Below the pieces are notes generated by a model. The model saw nothing but the letters and a program-made list of their open reading frames with translations. It made no database searches and was not told the origin of the DNA. Below are positions 45,014 to 53,441 of a stretch of DNA of 64,000 bases, piece after piece (position 1 is the stretch's first letter; each line of letters opens with the position of its first letter). The stretch is taken from contig CANFHX010000007.1 in NCBI GenBank assembly GCA_947446865.1, positions 54,792-118,791 on the forward strand. Reading direction: 5' to 3'. The translations under genes and the position numbers were made by a program. The DNA is from Flavobacteriaceae bacterium. Lineage in GTDB: Bacteria > Bacteroidota > Bacteroidia > Flavobacteriales > Flavobacteriaceae.

Positions 45014-46199
45014 AAATTAAATTGTAGAAATTAGTGATTTCAGTTTCGGTGCCTAAATTCATTTCTTTTAAATTAAAAATAAATTTTTCAATTAGATTTG
45101 GATTCGCTTTTAAAGCTAAAATTTGTTGTACTAAAGCCATTGAATTCATTTCGCAAATAATTCCGTTTATTCCATTATCTATCTGATCTTTTGCAGTTGG
45201 ATAATTAGTGGTAATGATAGGTTTGGCTAAAATTTTAGCTTCATCTATAGCCAGCGATTTCCCTTCATATCGAGATGGTTGTACATATAAAAACGATTGT
45301 TTTAAATAAGGATACGGATTGGCTTTTAGTCCTAATAAGATAAAACTATTTTCTAATTGATACTCTTTTATTTTAGTTTCTAATGAATCTCTTTCACCAC
45401 CATCGCCTATAACATACCATTTAAAAGATTTTTCCGTTTTTACCAATTGCAATGCGGCTTCCAATGCTAAATCGATGCCCTTTTCTTTGCTCAATCGTGC
45501 TATAGTTAGAATACTTAAAGCAGTAGTGTCAAATTTAGAATCTACAATTTTCTCCTCCGAAAGTTCTTTAATTAATTTAGGTGAAACAATATTATGAATT
45601 ACTTTTATTTTATCTTTTAAATTCGGGAAATTTCGGTTTAAATCGTCTTTGCATTCCTCGGAAATTGTGACCAAGTAATTTAATTTTTCAAAAAAAGGAA
45701 GGTCAAAATCTTTTTGCATTCCCGAATTAGAATAATTGGTATGAATCCAACCTATTTTTGTTTTGGCTTTTACTTTTTCCACCACATAATAAATGGATGA
45801 TTTTTCTAATGAACCTATTGCTACATCATATTCTTTGGTCAATTCTGGAATTGCTTTACTTATATGTTTCCAAGATACCTGTTCAGCTTTAGAGGTGTTT
45901 TTTTCAATTTTGTTTTTCAAAAAGAAAAGAATTCTATGCATTGCTAAAGTGAACTTTCCTTGCTTTAAAAATTCACTAACCGAAATAAAAATTGACTCGG
46001 AAAAATCTAGAAAATCTCCATATATAGTAATTAATTTGACACTTTTCGGAATAGATTTTAAGAAAATTCCTTTTCCATGAAATACCAATACATCAACTTC
46101 AAAAAGTGAATAATCAATTACATTAAGCAAATTAATTAAACTTTTTTCGGCACCTCCAGCATCTAAGCTAGGAATTACAAAGAGAATCTTTTTTTTCAT
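45000..46199 (-). CDS. Glycosyltransferase family 4 (tandem paralogue, copy 2)
   Basis: 399 residues. ILFVIPSLDAGGAEKSLINLLNVIDY and SRYEGKSLAIDEAKILAKPIITTNYPTAKDQI align block by block with the next gene; shared blocks include KVKAKTKIGWIH/KVDAVKKIGFIH and IKVIHNIVSP/IKVIFNIVSP. It therefore arose by tandem duplication. Family chemistry: retaining GT4, often involved in GlcA or GalNAc transfer, but I cannot decide the donor. It follows the pyruvyltransferase gene by 3 bases. Confidence 0.88.
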   Translation of the reverse strand: MKKKILFVIPSLDAGGAEKSLINLLNVIDYSLFEVDVLVFHGKGIFLKSIPKSVKLITIYGDFLDFSESIFISVSEFLKQGKFTLAMHRILFFLKNKIEKNTSKAEQVSWKHISKAIPELTKEYDVAIGSLEKSSIYYVVEKVKAKTKIGWIHTNYSNSGMQKDFDLPFFEKLNYLVTISEECKDDLNRNFPNLKDKIKVIHNIVSPKLIKELSEEKIVDSKFDTTALSILTIARLSKEKGIDLALEAALQLVKTEKSFKWYVIGDGGERDSLETKIKEYQLENSFILLGLKANPYPYLKQSFLYVQPSRYEGKSLAIDEAKILAKPIITTNYPTAKDQIDNGINGIICEMNSMALVQQILALKANPNLIEKFIFNLKEMNLGTETEITNFYNLIYGTA

Positions 46200-46202
46200 C
46201 TA

Positions 46203-47357
46203 TTATATTTGGGAAAGATAAATTGCTGCTTTTCTTGACATCTCTTTAATTCTAGGGATGTTGTTCGCCAAAGTTTGAATAACTTCTTCTTCGTCCCGAA
46301 CCATTTCTTGAAACTTTTCAATTAATTTAGAACTATCCGATATTTCTTTTAGGTTTAAAACTAGTTTTTCTTCCCCAAAAATATCTTTAGCTATTCCTTT
46401 TGACTTCACACTATATCCAAGCACCATAGTTGGAATTAAGGTGGAATAAGCCGCAATGGTAGCATGAGTTCGAGCTCCGATAAAAAATCGCATTCGAGCT
46501 ATATATCCTTTATATTGAATAGCATACAAATTGTTAGGCAATAGTAAAACTCTTCCGGTATTTTTAAATTCGTTGTAAAAATCTTGCAAACAAGCATAGT
46601 CATCGTTCCCTTCTTCAATAACATGGGGCGTAAAAGCAATAGTCATAGTAGTTGTTTCTAAAATATGCTTTACCAAATTAAATGCTGCTTGTCGAGAATC
46701 TTTATTCTTTTTCCATATTAAAGGACTAAAATTAAAACCTAGAGTGTTTGCTACTTGCCAACCTTGTGGCAACGGTAGTTCTTCTTTATCCATAGTAAAA
46801 GCTCCATCGGCACAAAGTTTTACATTAGTTAAACCATGCTTTGTTAAAATATCATAGGTAAGGGATTCTCTTGCAAGAATTAAATCGAATAATTTAAGGT
46901 CTTCCAATTTTGAATCGGATAAATCATCTTCTCCAATGGATGCGCCCCACAGCACAAGTTTCTTTCCTGCATCCTTTATATTTCGGTCAATTTCATATAT
47001 GCCAGGTTGTTCTCCATAACAATAATTATCGCCTCCTATAGAAAGGATAATATCATAATTTGGAATTAATTTTATTAAATCCGAATGAATTACTCGGAGT
47101 GCATAATTTTCATTTTTAAAAAATTTATATTGAAACAAACAGCTCATCCATTGCAACGAAAACTTTTTTATAGATTTTGCTCTATCAAGATAAATGGTAT
47201 CAATGAGCGGAATAGCAACATCCGTTTCGGGCTTCCAAGAAGCTAAATCAACTATAGCATTTGGGATTTGTTTTTTTATCAAAGTAACTCCCGATCGCAC
47301 TATAGCTTCGCAACCTCTATTATTACTTCCTCCATGATAAAACATTAATATTTTCAT
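46203..47357 (-). CDS. Polysaccharide pyruvyl transferase family protein
   Basis: 384 residues. Hallmarks are YHGGSNNRGCEAIVRSGVTLI at 8-28, DIILSIGGDNYCYG at 102-115, and FFIGARTHATIAAYSTLIPTMVLGYSVKSKG near 310-340 (in pieces), as in CsaB/WcaK-type GT-B-like enzymes. These attach pyruvate from PEP as a ketal on a sugar and so add a negative charge. It lies between a GT2 and the tandem GT4 pair with 3-base gaps. A second, shorter pyruvyl transferase is at 50.6 kb. Confidence 0.86.
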   Translation of the reverse strand: MKILMFYHGGSNNRGCEAIVRSGVTLIKKQIPNAIVDLASWKPETDVAIPLIDTIYLDRAKSIKKFSLQWMSCLFQYKFFKNENYALRVIHSDLIKLIPNYDIILSIGGDNYCYGEQPGIYEIDRNIKDAGKKLVLWGASIGEDDLSDSKLEDLKLFDLILARESLTYDILTKHGLTNVKLCADGAFTMDKEELPLPQGWQVANTLGFNFSPLIWKKNKDSRQAAFNLVKHILETTTMTIAFTPHVIEEGNDDYACLQDFYNEFKNTGRVLLLPNNLYAIQYKGYIARMRFFIGARTHATIAAYSTLIPTMVLGYSVKSKGIAKDIFGEEKLVLNLKEISDSSKLIEKFQEMVRDEEEVIQTLANNIPRIKEMSRKAAIYLSQI

Positions 47358-47360
47358 AGT

Positions 47361-48392
47361 CTATCTATTTTTATATCTACTATACATGGTTGCCAAATGT
47401 AGTTTGAGCGTAGATTTCTGTTTTATGGATTTAAGTAAAAATTTATCGTATCTATTGCTGTTTTTGAACAACAACCCAAAATGATGACGTATTTCATTTT
47501 GAACCTCTTCGTTGTTAATCATTTCCTTAACAAAGGAATACCTCTCTTTGAAACTTAATTTATTGGAAGGATTAAAATAAATATGCACTAATGAGACAAC
47601 ATTTTTTAAAAATTTAATCGCTTTAATTTGTTGGATTTCTTCTTCGGAAAATTTTAGTTTCATACCTGATTTATAATCAAAATGATACATTAACAATATA
47701 TTTTGAAAATAATTATGTTGCACTACATTTCGGGTAGCACTTCCCTCTACTTCTCTATAATTATAACCCGTATAATCTATATATACCATTGATTGAATAA
47801 TATTAAAATACAACATATTAAAAATATTGTCTTCACTCAAAGCATTTTTTGGAGGAAATTGAATGTTATTTTCTTTTATGATAGAAGCTTTAAATAGCTT
47901 ATTGCAAGAGGAAAATAAATCATCGTTTTCTAATAAATAAGGTAAAATGGTGTCTTTAATATAATCACTATCTAAAGTTATATTTTTGGAAAAATCATAG
48001 GAGGTAATAACTTCTTTTTCATTGAAATAGGCTTTCATATTAGACAAAACCAAGTCGCACGAATAAGTTTCTATAGCTTCTAATAATACATAATACAAAT
48101 GCTTTTCAATCCAATCATCACTATCCACAAAACCAATATAGGTGCCCTTAGCTATTTCTAAACCTTTATTTCTAGCAACACTTACCCCTTTGTTTTCTTG
48201 GTTTAAGATGCGAATTCTAGAGTCTTTAGCTTTATATTTTTCAAGAATAAACAAACTACAATCGGTAGAACCATCATTAATAAAAATAAATTCACAATTG
48301 GAATACGTTTGTTGTAATAAAGAGGTAACACACTGGTCCAAATAATTGGCAGTGTTATATACTGGAACGATGATACTTATTAATGGATTCAT
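47361..48392 (-). CDS. Glycosyltransferase family 2
   Basis: 343 residues. LISIIVPVYNTANYLDQCVTSLL, NDGSTDCSLFIL, GVSVARNKGLEIA and YIGFVDSDDWIEKH at about 85-98 are intact GT2 motifs. The C-terminus is basic (KSTLKLHLATMYSRYKNR). It has 15 bases to the aminotransferase and 3 to the pyruvyl transferase. Donor unknown. Confidence 0.9.
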   Translation of the reverse strand: MNPLISIIVPVYNTANYLDQCVTSLLQQTYSNCEFIFINDGSTDCSLFILEKYKAKDSRIRILNQENKGVSVARNKGLEIAKGTYIGFVDSDDWIEKHLYYVLLEAIETYSCDLVLSNMKAYFNEKEVITSYDFSKNITLDSDYIKDTILPYLLENDDLFSSCNKLFKASIIKENNIQFPPKNALSEDNIFNMLYFNIIQSMVYIDYTGYNYREVEGSATRNVVQHNYFQNILLMYHFDYKSGMKLKFSEEEIQQIKAIKFLKNVVSLVHIYFNPSNKLSFKERYSFVKEMINNEEVQNEIRHHFGLLFKNSNRYDKFLLKSIKQKSTLKLHLATMYSRYKNR

Positions 48393-48407
48393 ATTATTAA
48401 AGTACTA

Positions 48408-49532
48408 TTAGACACATTGATTCACTATTTGCGTTATACAATTGACATCCAAATCATAAAACAAAGGCAGACGCAATAAACAATCGGTAAATTTGTCGCT
48501 ATTAGGTAAATTTCGTCCGTCGTGTTTGTCTTTAAAATAATCACTTGCATGAAGCGATAAATAATGAAAAACAGCAGTAAAACCAGCATTTTTTAACTGA
48601 GATATAAGTCGATTTCGATGCTCTAAGTCTTTTGTAACAATAAAAAAAGCATGAGCATTGTGGCTTGCATATTCTGGAACAAAAGGTAATTGAATGTCAT
48701 TTATATTTTTATCTAAAAATATTCTATTATAGGTATTCCATATCAATTTTCTTTTTTCTTGAATAGCATCTAAACATTCAAATTGAGCCCATAAAAAAGC
48801 AGCAATTAATTCGGAAGGCAAAAAAGAGGAACCTATATCTACCCATCCGTATTTATTGACTTCTCCTCTAAAAAACTCAGCCCGATTGGTTCCTTTTTCC
48901 CAAATAATTTCGGATCTTTTTAAAAATCTTTCGTCGTTAATTGCTAGTAATCCACCTTCACCTGAAATTATATTTTTAGTTTCATGAAAAGAAAATGCTG
49001 CCAAATGTCCAATAGAACCTAAAGCTTTTCTAACTCCTTTTTCATTAGTATAATAACTATCAATAGCTTGCGCAGCATCTTCAATTACTAATAAATTATA
49101 GCGACTTGCAAGATTCATAATTGCATCCATATCGCAAGCAATTCCGGCATAATGCACCACTACAATAGCTTTAGTATTAGGATTTATTAATGCCTCTATG
49201 GCGTTAGCATCTATGTTAGGGTTATTAGAATACGAATCGGCAAAAACTACTTTTGCTCCTTGTCTTAAAAACGGTAAAGCTGTAGAAACAAAAGTATAAC
49301 TAGGCATTATCACCTCATCGGAAGTTTGAATATTTGCAAGTAAGGCACACATTTCTAACGCATCGGTTCCCGAAGTAGTTAAGAGTGCTTTTTTAATTCC
49401 ATATTTTTTTTCAAAGAAATTTTGACAAAGTACAGTAAATGGACCATTGCCTGAGAGTTTACCATTAGCAATAGCTTCACTTAAGTATTGAATTTCTTTA
49501 CCTGTTGTATGTACTTTATTAAATGGTACCAT
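48408..49532 (-). CDS. rffA: dTDP-4-amino-4,6-dideoxygalactose transaminase (RffA/WecE type)
   Basis: 374 residues. MVPFNKVHTTGKEIQYLSEA opening, LTTSGTDALEMCALL, MPSYTFVSTA, IEDAAQAIDSYY and the PLP lysine in FHETKNIISGEGG (Lys186) are characteristic of RffA/WecE. The enzyme aminates dTDP-4-keto-6-deoxyglucose to dTDP-Fuc4N. RmlB, which makes that 4-keto sugar, is coded at 54.9 kb. It lies between two GT2 genes. An acetyltransferase two genes upstream could acetylate the product to Fuc4NAc. Confidence in the subfamily is high, in the final sugar moderate. Confidence 0.92.
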   Translation of the reverse strand: MVPFNKVHTTGKEIQYLSEAIANGKLSGNGPFTVLCQNFFEKKYGIKKALLTTSGTDALEMCALLANIQTSDEVIMPSYTFVSTALPFLRQGAKVVFADSYSNNPNIDANAIEALINPNTKAIVVVHYAGIACDMDAIMNLASRYNLLVIEDAAQAIDSYYTNEKGVRKALGSIGHLAAFSFHETKNIISGEGGLLAINDERFLKRSEIIWEKGTNRAEFFRGEVNKYGWVDIGSSFLPSELIAAFLWAQFECLDAIQEKRKLIWNTYNRIFLDKNINDIQLPFVPEYASHNAHAFFIVTKDLEHRNRLISQLKNAGFTAVFHYLSLHASDYFKDKHDGRNLPNSDKFTDCLLRLPLFYDLDVNCITQIVNQCV

Positions 49533-49574
49533 ATTCTATTGTATTATTAAACTAAAAAAACGTATGCTTTTATC

Positions 49575-50576
49575 TTATTTGGATTTACTAATTTTCCTTT
49601 TTGCTTTATCAAAAATCAATTTTAAATAAAGGTATTTTTTTACTAAAAAATGAAAAATGAAAAACAGAACGAAAGGTTTATTAAAAAATTTATATTGTTT
49701 AGAAATCAAATCTTCTAAATAGGTTAAATTATTTTCTTTCAAAAACAATTTCACCTTTGTAAATCGTTTTTTATTTAATGTTGGTACTATGTTCCAATCT
49801 AATAGTCTTTGAAGAAAAATTAATTTTACTTTATTGAAATATTCCTCTTCAATAGCTTTTGGATTTGGAAAATTTTGAATTTTAAACTCTTCCAATTTTT
49901 TAATTGCAATTAAACATCCATTAAAAACCTTTTCGCTTTTAGTCTTATTACTAGCAGAATTAGCATGTTGAAAATAGTTGTAATACGGTAATGAAAAATA
50001 ACTACACCTTAGCGCTTTTGATTGAGCCATTGCATTAAAAACCGTGTCTTCACCAACAATAATCCCAGGGACGAAATAGATGTTTTTTATTAATTCTTTT
50101 TTATAAAGGGTTGAAATGAAAGTCCTTCTTTCATGAACAAACCCATTATGAACCAATTCATCCGATCCAACTTTTGGAGAATCTTCTATAAATATTCCAT
50201 TACTATCACAATAGGTTAAATTCAAGTACAAAATGTCTAAATTTTCTTTAATTGCTGCTGCAACTATAGATCCTAAAGTATTTTCATTTATAGAATCATC
50301 CGAGTCTATAAAAGTTACATAATTCCCTTTTGCAATTGTGAGTCCCCAATTTCTAGCGGAAGACACTCCTTTATTATTTTGTTTTAAATAAATAATATTA
50401 TCATTAGCTTCTTCAAATGGTAAAATTATATTTTCGGAACCATCCGTAGACCCATCGTTAATTAGTATAATTTCATATTCCGATTTGGATAAATCTTGAT
50501 TCAAAGTGCTTTTAATACAATTTGACAAGTATTTTTCGGAATTATAAATCGGAATTATTATACTTAGTTTTATCAC
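49575..50576 (-). CDS. Glycosyltransferase family 2
   Basis: 333 residues. IKLSIIIPIYNSEKYLSNCIKS, NDGSTDGSENII, GVSSARNWGL and YVTFIDSDDSINEN at about 84-97 are GT2 hallmarks, and the C-terminal 40 residues are Lys/Phe-rich and may associate with the membrane. It is separated by 42 bases from rffA and by 53 from the pyruvyl-transferase gene. It is similar in layout to the GT2 genes at 36.5 and 47.4 kb. It may transfer the amino-deoxy sugar made by rffA. Confidence 0.9.
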   Translation of the reverse strand: MIKLSIIIPIYNSEKYLSNCIKSTLNQDLSKSEYEIILINDGSTDGSENIILPFEEANDNIIYLKQNNKGVSSARNWGLTIAKGNYVTFIDSDDSINENTLGSIVAAAIKENLDILYLNLTYCDSNGIFIEDSPKVGSDELVHNGFVHERRTFISTLYKKELIKNIYFVPGIIVGEDTVFNAMAQSKALRCSYFSLPYYNYFQHANSASNKTKSEKVFNGCLIAIKKLEEFKIQNFPNPKAIEEEYFNKVKLIFLQRLLDWNIVPTLNKKRFTKVKLFLKENNLTYLEDLISKQYKFFNKPFVLFFIFHFLVKKYLYLKLIFDKAKRKISKSK

Positions 50577-50629
50577 TTTACTCTTTTTTATAATCTTTGT
50601 TTTGAAATTTCAAAACCTTGTTCCTTTTT

Positions 50630-51469
50630 TTAAATTTTTAAAAATTCTTTAACCTTTTTATTTTGTATTTTATATGGAAAACTTGTTATTAGCCCTTTCT
50701 GAACTTCATTAATTCTATCTTTTTCGGGCAAATAAAAACCTGTATCACTTAACAAATCTTTATCGATGGTTTTATTCTCAAAAAAAATCACATTATGAAT
50801 ACCTAACGATTCGAAATAATCATAAAATTTAATATTACTTCCGGACAATTTATCTGAAAATTTCCACCACTTAGCTTCTATATCATAAGCATTTGCTACT
50901 ATTAACCCGTGTAACGAGGTGGATATAATTTTTTCGCATTTTAAAATAGCATCAATTACATTCTCTATATTTTCTGTCAATAAATTAATTATCAAAATGT
51001 CTTTATTGCCATCATAAATTGTTTTTATTTCTTCAAAATCTACATAATGACAAACAATTCCATATTTATATTTTTTATGTATTGTATTCTTATAAATTAA
51101 CGGCAATAACAAAGCAGGATCTCCAACAATATCTGGTACTTTATAACCCAAACTGCTTAATCTATCAATTGTTTTAAACCCTCTTACCGCTTTAAAATTA
51201 CCTCCTTTAATAATTCCCTTTTCATCAACTATTCCAGTTCCCCAGACTATAGTATTAGGATTTGAAATTTCTATTATACTTCCTACCATTATTGAATGCT
51301 TAATATATTTGGCCAAAATAAAATTGGGATCAAATAATATTGGCACCTTTCCGGTTAATTTTTCAACTATATAGGGTGTTATTATATCCCCAAAATTCTC
51401 TTTATTTTCTTCTCTATATTTATGAAAATCTTGAAAAGTCCACCAAAACACTTTAGGTTTATTGCTCAT
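50630..51469 (-). CDS. Polysaccharide pyruvyl transferase family protein (short form)
   Basis: 279 residues from the chosen start at 51469, where KPKVFWWTFQDFHKYREEN begins; a longer frame to 51565 is possible but would overlap the acetyltransferase by 107 bases. Motifs are ENFGDIITPYIVEKLTGK near the N-terminus and KIISTSLHGLIVANAY, as in GumL/ExoV-like pyruvyl transferases. The 11-base overlap with the upstream acetyltransferase is identical in size to that of neuA and the acyltransferase. Role: negative charge by pyruvate ketal on a sugar; the acceptor is unknown. Confidence 0.8.
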   Translation of the reverse strand: MSNKPKVFWWTFQDFHKYREENKENFGDIITPYIVEKLTGKVPILFDPNFILAKYIKHSIMVGSIIEISNPNTIVWGTGIVDEKGIIKGGNFKAVRGFKTIDRLSSLGYKVPDIVGDPALLLPLIYKNTIHKKYKYGIVCHYVDFEEIKTIYDGNKDILIINLLTENIENVIDAILKCEKIISTSLHGLIVANAYDIEAKWWKFSDKLSGSNIKFYDYFESLGIHNVIFFENKTIDKDLLSDTGFYLPEKDRINEVQKGLITSFPYKIQNKKVKEFLKI

Positions 51470-52037
51470 TCGGTATTTTAAAAAAGAAATCCCTATTTTC
51501 AGATATCTTTTTATCGTCCCAAAGCCACCACTGGGTTTTTTTAAGGTAGGAAATTTGTTTTTCATTGAATCTATATTTTATAATTCTAGCAGGATTTCCA
51601 GCTACTATTGCATAATCAGGAACGTCTTTTGTCACTATTGATCCAGCACCAATACATACGCCATCACCTATGTTAATATTTGGCAATAGCGTTACATCAT
51701 CTCCTATCCACACATCATTACCAATTTGAATCGTATTCTTTTTAGAAAATTTAATTGGATATTCTTTAAAATTTTCAAAATACAAACTGTATTGAATGGA
51801 AGGAAGTGTATAATTATGATTGGATAGAATTACTTTTAAATTTTCTCCAATGGCACAATAATTACCAATATGAAATTGGCCATTTCCTTTTATTTTAAAA
51901 TTACCGTTATGGTAACTTTTATTTCCAGCAATTATGTTTAAACTATCCGTAATTAAATAGGGCGGTGGCTCTTGATACAAAATCAAGTGTCTTAATTTAT
52001 TGATAATTTTATTTTTTAATCTTTTACTAATTCCCAT
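51459..52037 (-). CDS. CatB/VatD-like hexapeptide-repeat acetyltransferase
   Basis: 192 residues. A left-handed beta-helix of hexapeptide units (IQIGNDVWIGDDVTLLPNINIGDGVCIGAGSIVTKDV in pieces) is followed by YAIVAGNPARIIKYRF and the C-terminal signature KTQWWLWDDKKISEN, typical of CatB-related xenobiotic/sugar O-acetyltransferases. A catalytic His is plausible in LSNHNYT. It uses acetyl-CoA to acetylate a sugar. With RmlB and RffA in the same unit it could make the N-acetyl of Fuc4N, though O-acetylation is equally possible. Its start overlaps the end of wzt2 by 22 bases. Confidence 0.82.
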   Translation of the reverse strand: MGISKRLKNKIINKLRHLILYQEPPPYLITDSLNIIAGNKSYHNGNFKIKGNGQFHIGNYCAIGENLKVILSNHNYTLPSIQYSLYFENFKEYPIKFSKKNTIQIGNDVWIGDDVTLLPNINIGDGVCIGAGSIVTKDVPDYAIVAGNPARIIKYRFNEKQISYLKKTQWWLWDDKKISENRDFFFKIPNEQ

Positions 52038-53290
52038 TTTGAATTATTTGAAAATACTACATAATTACCCGAAGGTATTTTTCCTGTTTGATAAATATCC
52101 CCTTCAATTATGCTGAAGCTTAAACAATTACTTTTTATGTCAATGGTATTTTGTCTATTTGCAAGGCCAATAGTTATATTGTATTTTCCAGGCATTAATT
52201 TTAAATCTTTAATGGTAACATTAAAATGAAAATCTTTATCCGATGCAAACTTATTATTGGACATTTCAAAACTTCGAATAGCAATTAGGTCTACACCAAA
52301 ATTATTTGAAAGGATTATACTAGATTTTATGTCATCAAACGTCGAATCCAATTTTACAAAAACCTTAATAGTTAATTCATTTCCCATTATAAAATTAGAA
52401 ACCTTGGCGCCTTGACTACCCAAAACTTCTACTCTATTAATATAACATTCAGCGTCTTTTGGTTCAAAATCAACATATGTTTTTTCATTTAAAACATCAA
52501 ATAGTTTTATATAATTATCAATTAACGAATTAACTGAATCGTATGCAACACATTTCCCTTTATCTAATAATATCCCTTTAGTACATAAATTTTGAACTGC
52601 AGCCATATTATGACTTACAAACAATACCGTTCTGCCTTCGCTTTTGCTTACGTCCCCCATTTTGCCTAGGCATTTCTTTTGAAATTCAGCATCTCCTACG
52701 GCCAAAACTTCATCTACAATCAATATTTCACTTTCTAAATGGGCAGCAACCGCAAAAGCCAAGCGCACATACATTCCTGAAGAATACCTTTTAACTGGGG
52801 TATCTATATAACGTTCTACCCCACTAAAAGCAATAATTTCGTCTAGCTTTCTAGTGATCTCAGCATGGCGCATACCCAATATGGCACCGTTTAAAAATAT
52901 ATTTTCCCTACCAGTCATTTCTGGATTAAATCCTGTACCAACCTCTAGTAGGGATGCTATTCTGCCGTTTATCTTAAATCTTCCAGTGGTAGGTTTAGTA
53001 ACTTTACTTAATAATTTAAGTAAGGTACTTTTTCCAGCACCGTTTTTACCAATAATTCCAACTGCATCGCCTTGTTCAATCTCAAAATTAATATCCCGTA
53101 AGGACCAGACGTAATCACTTTCCCCTTTGATAGCACGATCATTGGCTTCACCAATTTGCAAATAAGGATCTTCTTTCCCTCGAACCTTACTCCAAAAACG
53201 ATTCAAGTCATGACTTAAAGTCCCCGTCCCCACTTGTCCTAAGCGATATTGTTTGGAAATATTTTCAGCTTTTATAGCTAACTGCTTCAT
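52016..53290 (-). CDS. wzt: ABC transporter ATP-binding protein Wzt2 with divergent C-terminal domain
   Basis: 424 residues. The ATPase half matches wzt1 almost residue for residue: GIIGKNGAGKSTLLKLLS, ENIFLNGAILGMRHAEITRKLDEI, KRYSSGMYVRLAFA, ILIVDEVLAVGDAEFQ and VLFVSHNMAAV. The C-terminal third (from about 265, YVDFEPKDAECYINRVEVLG onwards) has no evident similarity to wzt1 and should recognise a different glycan. Unlike wzm1/wzt1, which abut, wzt2 is separated from its permease by a 150-base spacer filled largely with a heptanucleotide repeat. It powers export of an undecaprenyl-linked polysaccharide through Wzm2. Confidence 0.92.
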   Translation of the reverse strand: MKQLAIKAENISKQYRLGQVGTGTLSHDLNRFWSKVRGKEDPYLQIGEANDRAIKGESDYVWSLRDINFEIEQGDAVGIIGKNGAGKSTLLKLLSKVTKPTTGRFKINGRIASLLEVGTGFNPEMTGRENIFLNGAILGMRHAEITRKLDEIIAFSGVERYIDTPVKRYSSGMYVRLAFAVAAHLESEILIVDEVLAVGDAEFQKKCLGKMGDVSKSEGRTVLFVSHNMAAVQNLCTKGILLDKGKCVAYDSVNSLIDNYIKLFDVLNEKTYVDFEPKDAECYINRVEVLGSQGAKVSNFIMGNELTIKVFVKLDSTFDDIKSSIILSNNFGVDLIAIRSFEMSNNKFASDKDFHFNVTIKDLKLMPGKYNITIGLANRQNTIDIKSNCLSFSIIEGDIYQTGKIPSGNYVVFSNNSKWELVKD

Positions 53291-53350
53291 TCTATATTTT
53301 TTATACTTTTAAAGTAATTTTCTTCTTCTAATACTTTAATCCTACCTACC

Positions 53351-53441
53351 TTCCTACTTCCTACTTCCTACTTCCTACTTCCTACTTCCTACTCCCTTCT
53401 TCCTACTCCCTACTTCCTACTCCCTTCTTCCTACTCCCTAC
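53351..53441. repeat. Heptanucleotide tandem repeat between wzm2 and wzt2
   Basis: Thirteen consecutive 7-base units fill these 91 bases: six perfect ttcctac units, then units tcccttc, ttcctac, tccctac, ttcctac, tcccttc, ttcctac, tccctac. The variants form a higher-order 28-base pattern (tcccttc-ttcctac-tccctac-ttcctac) repeated, so longer blocks were duplicated after single units. Ten more related bases (cctacctacc) precede it. On the coding strand every unit has a TAG, and because 7 is not a multiple of 3 all frames are closed. The wzm2 stop codon (53441-53443) is joined to the array. Confidence 0.95.

Noticed and set aside
51470..51565. Longer N-terminus for the short pyruvyl transferase
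   Set aside because: Would overlap the acetyltransferase by 107 bases and the added residues do not look like the family; start at 51469 gives an 11-base overlap.
53351..53441. CRISPR array
   Set aside because: The units are 7 bases long, contiguous and without spacers; no cas gene is near.
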